NCBI GenBank assembly: GCA_052034865.1
Contig: JBPOIC010000064.1
Location: 1 to 30,293 of the forward strand
Source: JBPOIC01 sp052034865
GTDB lineage: Bacteria > UBA10199 > JADFYH01
DNA: 30,293 nt
Direction of reading: 5' to 3'
Positions 24,910-30,293 of this stretch are shown in pieces. Below the pieces are notes generated by a model. It saw only the letters and a program-made list of their open reading frames with translations, ran no database searches and was not told where the DNA came from. The position numbers and the translations under genes were made by a program. Position 1 is the first letter of the stretch, and each line of letters begins with the position of its first letter.

Positions 24910-26274
24910 TCAGATTCCTTTTTGAGGAAGAGAAAAAAAGATGGAAGTCCCCTCTCCTAATTTGCTTTCTGCCCAAACTTCTCCGCCTTGGAGCTGAACC
25001 AGGTGTTTCACAATCGAAAGTCCCAAACCCGTGCCACCCATTTGCCGAGAGCGCGAGGGATCGACACGATAGAAGCGTTCGAAAATTCTTGAAAGATGTT
25101 CCGGAGGAATGCCGGATCCCTGATCTTTGACTTCAACAATCACCCTCCCCTCCTGTATTTCCCAGTCAACGAGGACCCTTCCATGCTCGGGCGAATATTT
25201 CAGGGCATTGTCCAAAAGATTGGATAGAATATGTCGCAGTGCCTTGGCATCCGCCCAGAGCTCATCCAGTTGAGGATGATGGATTTCCAGCTGAAGTCTC
25301 TTTTCTTCAATTCGTTTGGAAAAGGTTTGTTGAAGATCATCCATCACTCCCTCAATCTGTACCTGCTCCAAGATAATCTGATAATGACTTGATTCGATTC
25401 GGGAAAGATCCAGCAGATCCTGAAGGATGGAATTTAATCGAAGCGCATTACGGTGGATCACACCTAAAAATCGTGTCGCTGTTTCGGAGTCTTGGAGACC
25501 ACCGCCCATCAGCGTTTCGGCATAGCCCTGAATTGCCGCCAGCGGAGTTTTCAGCTCGTGAGAGACATTCGCCACAAACTCTTTTCTTAAATTCTCAAGC
25601 TGGCGCAAACGGGTGACATCATGAAATACAAACACGACACCACTGGTTTGTTCGCGGATTTTCCAGGGCGTTGCATGGACGAGGAGATTTTTACCAGACC
25701 CGCGTTTTACCTGAATTTCCCGCTCAAGCAGATGGGAGGTTCTCATTACCTCTTGAGCCATTTCCTGAAGGGCTGGCTCGCGAAAGGCCTCCAGCAACGT
25801 ATCTCCTGGACGCAGACTCTGGGCTCCCAAAAGCTTCTGCAAGGCTGAGTTGGATAACAAAATGCGCGAGTGCTCACCCAAGACCAAAACTCCCTCGCTC
25901 ATGCTTTCCAAAATGACCTGAAGCTGAATTTTCTCTGCCTGGATTTTTTCGATCTGCTGTTTGAGCGATTGTGAATAATCGTTGATCTGAAAAGCGAGCC
26001 CACTCCAGTCTGGATCAGAAACCAGCCTCATTCTCTCCTGATTTTTATTCACCAGATCTAAAAGAGAAGTTTTAAATTCTCTAAAATTTTTCAGAGATGG
26101 ATGAAGAACCCAAAGGTAAAGGGCCAGGGTGGCGATGATAAAAAAAACGGTGAAATAAAAAAGAGTCAGGGGAGAAACCGTATAAACAAAACCTAAAATC
26201 AATAAAGAGAATAAATAAATTCCCGAACAAAAAAACCAAAACCGGCGATAAATTTGAAATTGATTTTTGAACAT
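24910..26274 (-). CDS. PhoR-type sensor histidine kinase
   Basis: Inner-membrane sensor that phosphorylates the adjacent response regulator. The 454-residue protein has two membrane helices close together (about 12-31 and 37-57), leaving almost no periplasmic domain, as in PhoR; a linker with coiled-coil character; a PAS domain (about 118-220, VILESMSEGVLVLGEHSRIL); and the kinase core with His239 in FVANVSHELKTPLAAIQGYA, the N box NLLDNALKYSPEHG, and DQGSGIPPEHLSRIFERFYR plus GGTGLGLSIVKHL. The absence of a periplasmic sensor suggests signals from membrane partners, as in phosphate sensing through Pst/PhoU, but no pst genes are here. It starts 11 bases after the regulator stop. The ATG lacks a clear ribosome binding site, suggesting coupled translation. 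Confidence 0.93.
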   Translation of the reverse strand: MFKNQFQIYRRFWFFCSGIYLFSLLILGFVYTVSPLTLFYFTVFFIIATLALYLWVLHPSLKNFREFKTSLLDLVNKNQERMRLVSDPDWSGLAFQINDYSQSLKQQIEKIQAEKIQLQVILESMSEGVLVLGEHSRILLSNSALQKLLGAQSLRPGDTLLEAFREPALQEMAQEVMRTSHLLEREIQVKRGSGKNLLVHATPWKIREQTSGVVFVFHDVTRLRQLENLRKEFVANVSHELKTPLAAIQGYAETLMGGGLQDSETATRFLGVIHRNALRLNSILQDLLDLSRIESSHYQIILEQVQIEGVMDDLQQTFSKRIEEKRLQLEIHHPQLDELWADAKALRHILSNLLDNALKYSPEHGRVLVDWEIQEGRVIVEVKDQGSGIPPEHLSRIFERFYRVDPSRSRQMGGTGLGLSIVKHLVQLQGGEVWAESKLGEGTSIFFSLPQKGI

Positions 26275-26285
26275 GACAGAAGTCT

Positions 26286-26987
26286 TCAGGACTCTTTGAA
26301 GCGATACCCGACTCCACGAACGGTTTCGATGGCCTCACCGGCTTTTTCTCCCAGCTTTTCCCGCAAACGCTTGACGTGAGTATCGACCGTGCGTGTTGTA
26401 ATCGCAGTGTCATAGCCCCATACCTGATCAAGTAATAAATCCCGTGTGAGCACGCGCCCGCGACTTTTCATCAGATACTCCAGCAATTTGAATTCGGTCG
26501 CTGTCAGAAGAATCTCTTCTTTTTCAGCCCAGACACGATGGCTTTCTGGATCAAGCCGGATTCCCCACAAGCCGAGAGAATTCTTTTTTGCAGGGGATGA
26601 ATTGCCCGATTCTGAGCGTCTGAGAATGGCCTTCACCCGCAACACGAGTTCCCGCGGACTAAAAGGCTTGACCATGTAATCATCGGCTCCCATTTCAAAT
26701 CCAACGACACGATCGATTTCTTCTCCGCGTGCGGTGAGAATGAGAATGGGAATGTGTTTTCCCTCAGGATGGGATTTAAGCCGGCGACAGACTTCGATTC
26801 CACTCATCCCGGGAATCATCAAATCGAGCACGATGAGTTGGGGCAGGGTCTCCAGGGCTTTTTGAAATCCCTCATCTCCACGGGCACACACAACCGTCTG
26901 AAACTGATCCTGCTTAAGATGATAGGCAACCAGTTCTGCCAGATCTTCTTCATCTTCGATGATAAGAATGGTGGAGTTATCCGACAT
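26286..26987 (-). CDS. PhoB/OmpR-family response regulator
   Basis: A 233-residue DNA-binding regulator. The receiver domain has the acidic pair IIEDEED, phosphoacceptor Asp55 in LIVLDLMIPGMSGIEV, Thr in LILTARGEE and Lys in DDYMVKPFSPREL. The OmpR-type winged helix is at about 130-230, with LTATEFKLLEYLM, GRVLTRDLLLDQVWGY and the recognition region TRTVDTHVKRLREKLG. Its closest character is PhoB, paired with the PhoR-type kinase. Its ATG lies inside the last codons of the TatD/radical-SAM gene (11-base overlap), so the three genes probably form one operon. Confidence 0.94.
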   Translation of the reverse strand: MSDNSTILIIEDEEDLAELVAYHLKQDQFQTVVCARGDEGFQKALETLPQLIVLDLMIPGMSGIEVCRRLKSHPEGKHIPILILTARGEEIDRVVGFEMGADDYMVKPFSPRELVLRVKAILRRSESGNSSPAKKNSLGLWGIRLDPESHRVWAEKEEILLTATEFKLLEYLMKSRGRVLTRDLLLDQVWGYDTAITTRTVDTHVKRLREKLGEKAGEAIETVRGVGYRFKES

Positions 26988-28359
26988 GATTGTATTCCCG
27001 ATGGCGAAATTTCACTCCCAATTCATTTTCAGCAATTTCACGACAACGTTCAAGATCGATTCCGGGCATTCCGACGACAGAAGCGGTAACATCTGGAATA
27101 TGTTTTTTGATCGCAAGGATAAAATCCTTTACGGCAGCGTAGGCCTGACCCTTAAAGCGGGAAGGACAAATCCGATCGTAAGTTTCAGAGTCAGGAGCAT
27201 TCAGCGAAACCGAAATGACATCGATTAAACCTTCGAGCTCAGGGGCGATATTGCGCTTGTGGATGAGGTTTCCAAGGCCATCGGTATCCAACCGTACTTT
27301 AACTCCCTTCGAATGCACATACGCCGCAATCTGTTTAAGCAAATCCAGTCGCTGAGTGGATTCTCCAAATCCACAAAAAACCACTTCATCGCGATTTGAA
27401 AAATCTCCGAGGGCTTGGACGACTTCGTCAAAGCCTGGAGCCTTGGGAAGTCGCAAATAGTAGCCTTTAACTTCGAAGGTTGAAAATTTCGGGCAAAACA
27501 CACAGGCCAGGGTGCAGATGTTGGTGATGTTCAGATAGATGGAATTACGGATGACGTACGCAATCTGCGGGGCCAGCTCGGTGGAGGCGAGTCGAAACAG
27601 GCGCCGGGTGTTGAGGGAAGTTATTCGCTGAACATCATCGAGGGTGAGTTTTTTAATCTCAGCAATTTTTAGGGCGGTAAATTTGACGTAAGCGGGTTCG
27701 TTGCGTTTTCCCCGATGGGGTTCAGGAGACAAGTAAGGACAATCGGTTTCAATCAGAATTTTTTCGGTGGGAATTTTACGGACGACTTCACGCAATGCCT
27801 CGGATTTTTTAAAGGTGATCACGCCTGAGAATGAAATATAAAATCCTTTCTCAATCATTTTTTCAGCAAAGGACCAATCTCCCGTAAAACAATGAACAAC
27901 TCCCCCACACTCAAAACCTTCTTCCTCTTCCAAAATGGTATAGAGGCGATCATAGGCATCCCGCACGTGAAGTACCATCGGCAGCCGCACTTCTTTGGCC
28001 AGGCGAATCATCTGGCGAAAAACCTCTTCCTGCACTTTGGGATCAGAGTGATTATAATGAAAATCAAGCCCGACCTCCCCAATTGCAATCACCTTTTTAT
28101 CTGCGAGCAAGGACTTTAAATCTTCAATCATTTGGGGAGTAACAAGATGAGCATCGTGCGGATGAATTCCGACAGTCGCATGGATTTGAGGATAATGCTC
28201 GGCAAGCTCCAGGGCTTTTAAATTGCCTTCATATCCTTCTCCACCACCGATATTAATAATGGTATCCACACCATTTTCATGGGCACGATTTATAATTTCG
28301 TCAATTTCTTCAGGTGAATAGGAAGAAAAGCTTAAATGGGCATGGCTATCAATCATCAT
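26977..28359 (-). CDS. TatD-family hydrolase fused to a TatD-linked radical SAM domain
   Basis: Two enzymes in one chain of about 460 residues. The N-terminal half (residues 1-255) is a TatD metal-dependent DNase/hydrolase: MMIDSHAHL with metal-binding His6 and His8, TVGIHPHDA, IGEVGLDFHYN, VLHVRDAYDR, GVVHCFTGD and IETDCPYLSPEPHRGKRN. The C-terminal half starts near 270 and carries the radical SAM cluster motif CTLACVFC (Cys282, Cys286, Cys289), then VVFCGFGESTQRLDLL and VRLDTDGLGN. TatD-associated radical SAM proteins are a recognised family, sometimes fused; their reaction is unknown. Start ATG 28357-28359 matches the TatD family. A longer version from ATG 28425 is open, but a promoter-like TTGTAA with TATAGG (28429-28460, minus strand) would place the transcript start near it. 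The stop overlaps the response regulator start by 11 bases. Confidence 0.9.
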   Translation of the reverse strand: MMIDSHAHLSFSSYSPEEIDEIINRAHENGVDTIINIGGGEGYEGNLKALELAEHYPQIHATVGIHPHDAHLVTPQMIEDLKSLLADKKVIAIGEVGLDFHYNHSDPKVQEEVFRQMIRLAKEVRLPMVLHVRDAYDRLYTILEEEEGFECGGVVHCFTGDWSFAEKMIEKGFYISFSGVITFKKSEALREVVRKIPTEKILIETDCPYLSPEPHRGKRNEPAYVKFTALKIAEIKKLTLDDVQRITSLNTRRLFRLASTELAPQIAYVIRNSIYLNITNICTLACVFCPKFSTFEVKGYYLRLPKAPGFDEVVQALGDFSNRDEVVFCGFGESTQRLDLLKQIAAYVHSKGVKVRLDTDGLGNLIHKRNIAPELEGLIDVISVSLNAPDSETYDRICPSRFKGQAYAAVKDFILAIKKHIPDVTASVVGMPGIDLERCREIAENELGVKFRHREYNHVG

Positions 28360-28508
28360 ATTGACGTGAAGTAGCGGAAATCGAATGGGATGTAAACCGA
28401 GGATCGGTAACGAAGAGGAGATCATCAACCCTATAAAATTTTCACAACTTTATTACAAACTCATCCGATAATGTAACTTAAGACGGAATTCTTATTCACT
28501 TGAAAATT
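28360..28508. promoter_or_regulatory. Divergent promoter region between the TatD fusion and the Calx-beta gene
   Basis: About 150 AT-rich bases. On the minus strand TTGTAA and TATAGG are 17 bases apart and would start transcription near 28420. No equally good plus-strand promoter was found for the secreted-protein gene. Neither gene has a good ribosome binding site here. Confidence 0.35.
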
Positions 28509-29324
28509 ATGAAAACAATCTCAAAAAAACTAATTTTTGTTTATTCACTCTTCTTCATCACTTCTCTTGGCTTTCCCGAATTCACCTTTGCCCGTACGAA
28601 AATATCTCTATCATCTTCACAACCTCATAAAGCAGCGACTGTCACTGAGATCGACGAGAACTCCTGTTCTTTCACATTTAGTCAGGCTGAATATACTGTT
28701 AATGAAAACGTGGGAACCGCCATTATCACAGTAGTGCGTGATGCCGGTTGTACCGTACCTGTTGAAGTTACCTTCTCGACTTCAGATGCGACTGCCCTGT
28801 CAGGCAGCGATTATCAGACAGTTTCACAACTCCTTCAGTGGGACGTATCTTCCCCTTCCGAACAAACTGTCTCTATTCCAATCATTGATGACTCAATTGT
28901 CGAAACTCCCATCCAGGAAAATGTAGTTCTCACATTAAGTAATCCAAGTCTTAGTACTAATACAATTGCCAATGACCCTGTGATTATCAATCCAAATCCT
29001 GCCCAACTTGTCATTCTGGATGATGATCTAGAGGATACGCAGAATGATCAGAATGTTTGCGGAGATGGTGTTCTTGCAACAGATGACACTGAAGAGTGTG
29101 ATGACGGAAATCTTGAAAATAACGATGGGTGTGACAGTAGCTGTCATTCTGAAGCGGGAAATCAGGATCAGGGAAACAATTCTTCGGATACCACATATTT
29201 TCTTGAAGGAAGCGGATGCAGCTTAAGCAGAGCTTCGCAGCCAGTTACACCCTTTTCATTTCTCCCATTCTTGGCAAGCACCGTCTTCATTTTTATCCGC
29301 TCATCAATTCGGACAAAATCCTGA
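28509..29324 (+). CDS. Secreted Calx-beta protein with myxobacterial-type Cys-rich repeat and sorting-like C-terminus
   Basis: An exported surface protein of 271 residues. An N-terminal signal peptide (KKLIFVYSLFFITSLGF then TFA) is followed by one Calx-beta domain (about 50-170: YTVNENVGTAIITVVRDAG, ATALSGSDYQTV, VSIPIIDDS, AQLVILDDD), a calcium-binding adhesive fold. Next comes a DUF4215/Myxococcus Cys-rich repeat (about 184-214: VCGDGVLATDDTEECDDGN, NNDGCDSSC). The C-terminus is a Gly-Ser-Gly-Cys-Ser motif, a hydrophobic stretch (FSFLPFLASTVFIFI) and basic residues, the three-part form of exosortase/myxosortase-type signals. ATG at 28509 is preferred to TTG at 28500; neither has a ribosome binding site. 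Likely retained at the outer surface by processing at the Cys. The ligand is unknown. Confidence 0.8.
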   Translation: MKTISKKLIFVYSLFFITSLGFPEFTFARTKISLSSSQPHKAATVTEIDENSCSFTFSQAEYTVNENVGTAIITVVRDAGCTVPVEVTFSTSDATALSGSDYQTVSQLLQWDVSSPSEQTVSIPIIDDSIVETPIQENVVLTLSNPSLSTNTIANDPVIINPNPAQLVILDDDLEDTQNDQNVCGDGVLATDDTEECDDGNLENNDGCDSSCHSEAGNQDQGNNSSDTTYFLEGSGCSLSRASQPVTPFSFLPFLASTVFIFIRSSIRTKS

Positions 29325-29644
29325 TCTCTCAAAACACAAATGCCAGCTGATTAAAATCAGGGGGCCCTCAAAAGCTCCCTCTTTGATTTATAATCTCTGT
29401 CTTTTCCTGCGCCGCACAATCCCTGGCTTCCTTACCCCCCTACCTTCCTCTCTCATTGAATGCCCCCTACTTAAACCACTTTCAGCCAGGGGATGCATTC
29501 CAGATCAAGGCCACTCATTTCACCATTTCAAAATAAATTCAAAAATCAGGAAACCTTTTTTGAGAGCTGGCGATAAAGCAGTAAGAATGCAGATTTCCTG
29601 CTTTCTGTTTTTACACAAGTAACCATTACCAAATTTAAAAACCT
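29325..29644. other. Intergenic region between two exported-protein genes
   Basis: A 320-base gap without a supportable gene. An imperfect hairpin starts 30 bases after the upstream stop: AAATCA with a G-run (about 29354-29365) pairs with GCTCCC and TGATTT (about 29374-29389), and may end the upstream transcript although no clean T-run follows. TATAAT occurs at 29389-29394 without a good -35. The rest is a C/T-rich tract on the plus strand with no recognised site. Confidence 0.5.
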
Positions 29645-30293
29645 ATGAAACACCTCTTTAAATATCTGACTTTTGCTTCTCTTCTCTTCTTGAGCTTCCA
29701 CGTCCATGCTGCTGTTTTTAAAGTCACGAACACCCACGATTCGGGGCCGGGTTCTTTGAGACAGGCCATTCTCGATGCCAATACAGCGCCTTCCAAGCCA
29801 GATACGATTCTGTTTGAAATTTCCACCAACGGAAATCCGGACTGTAGCAGCAATGCTGTCTGCACCGTCTATCCTCAATCGGGACTTCCTCCGATTACCG
29901 ACTCTCTTATTATTGATGGATATTCGCAACCTGGAGCTCAAAAGAACAACTCTTCCATAGGATTAAACACTGACATCAAAATCGAAATTTCTGGAGCTCA
30001 ATCCACCTCAGCCCATGGCTTACAAATCCTTTCAGGAGGATCGGGAAGCACAATTCAAGGGCTTTCCATCAATGATTTTAAGCAAGATGGAATCTTTATC
30101 CAGGACAGCCCAAGAAACTCCATTGTGGGAAATTTTATCGGTGTGGATCCCACCGGATCACAGGCCCATCCCAATGCCAGCGGAATCTGGATCGAAGGAA
30201 GCTCGCCCAACACAAAGATAGGTGGTGAAGATTTAGGCGATGGAAATCTCATTTCCGGAAACGGAATTCTCACTTCCAACAATATGGTACAAG
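29645..30293 (+). CDS. Exported beta-helix-type protein with CSLREAI-like N-terminus, partial (right edge)
   Basis: The frame is open from ATG 29645 to the end of the window (216 codons, no stop). A signal peptide (MKHLFKYLTFASLLFLSF, HVHA, cut before AVFKV) leads into VTNTHDSGPGSLRQAILDAN, a version of the motif that opens many large secreted right-handed beta-helix and adhesin-like proteins. Further repeats typical of these folds follow: LIIDGYSQPGAQ, GLQILSGGSGSTIQGLSI, DGIFIQDSPRNSIVGNFIGV, GIWIEGSSPNTKIGG, NLISGNG. No ribosome binding site is evident before the ATG. Its C-terminus, where a sorting signal like that of the previous gene would be expected, is outside the window. Surface location is inference. 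Confidence 0.8.
   Translation, partial: MKHLFKYLTFASLLFLSFHVHAAVFKVTNTHDSGPGSLRQAILDANTAPSKPDTILFEISTNGNPDCSSNAVCTVYPQSGLPPITDSLIIDGYSQPGAQKNNSSIGLNTDIKIEISGAQSTSAHGLQILSGGSGSTIQGLSINDFKQDGIFIQDSPRNSIVGNFIGVDPTGSQAHPNASGIWIEGSSPNTKIGGEDLGDGNLISGNGILTSNNMVQ

Noticed and set aside
29546..29941. A 131-codon minus-strand frame near the right edge
   Set aside because: It overlaps the signal peptide and beta-helix start of the partial plus-strand gene, which has much better protein character.

Overview
The window reads as a compact chromosomal segment of a Gram-negative bacterium of deltaproteobacterial grade (in the broad old sense: Bdellovibrio-, Myxococcota- or Desulfobacterota-like). This is an inference from content: a threonyl-tRNA synthetase without TGS domain, an infC gene that seems to start on AUC (as reported for the Myxococcus infC homologue dsg), DUF507 proteins, a TatD/radical-SAM fusion, and a secreted Calx-beta protein with a myxobacterial-type Cys-rich repeat and a Cys-containing C-terminal sorting-like tail. 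No phage, plasmid, CRISPR or intact insertion sequence was seen.

Layout. 1-2905 (minus): tRNA-Val(GAC), thrS, infC, rpmI and rplT (cut by the left edge), the classical translation cluster, with candidate regulatory RNA structure before infC and before rplT. 3071-4637 (minus): a MeaB/ArgK-type GTPase and a six-helix membrane protein that resembles the INSIG family. 4960-10412 (plus): sucA, sucB and lpd, the whole 2-oxoglutarate dehydrogenase complex, behind a good sigma-70 promoter. 10506-13346 (minus): a large SNF2 ATPase. 13413-16583: an aldehyde dehydrogenase, a thioredoxin-fold protein and a crotonase-family protein lacking the usual acidic catalytic residues. 16666-19527 (plus): pepA, a PAP2 phosphatase and two DUF507 paralogues, closed by a terminator. 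19528-21700: a gene-poor stretch on both sides of gltX, with dispersed repeats and a broken gene for a small His-rich exported peptide. 21701-24237 (plus): sucC, sucD and ndk, each unit followed by an intrinsic terminator. 24238-24842: repeats, possible structured RNA, and a small membrane-protein gene split by an in-frame TAA. 24910-28359 (minus): a TatD/radical-SAM fusion gene overlapping a PhoB/PhoR-type two-component pair. 28509 to the right edge (plus): two exported surface-type proteins, the second cut by the edge.

The genes fit together as core metabolism: SucAB-Lpd makes succinyl-CoA, SucCD turns it into succinate with nucleotide triphosphate formation, and Ndk equilibrates GTP and ATP. 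MeaB normally guards methylmalonyl-CoA mutase, another source of succinyl-CoA, but no mutase gene lies here. I found no clear new multi-gene defence or biosynthetic system. The most novel items are small: the dispersed repeat family with copies near 19.2, 19.9, 21.5 and 24.45 kb, the interrupted His-rich peptide gene, the split mini membrane protein, the INSIG-like protein, and the AUC-start infC with its leader hairpin.
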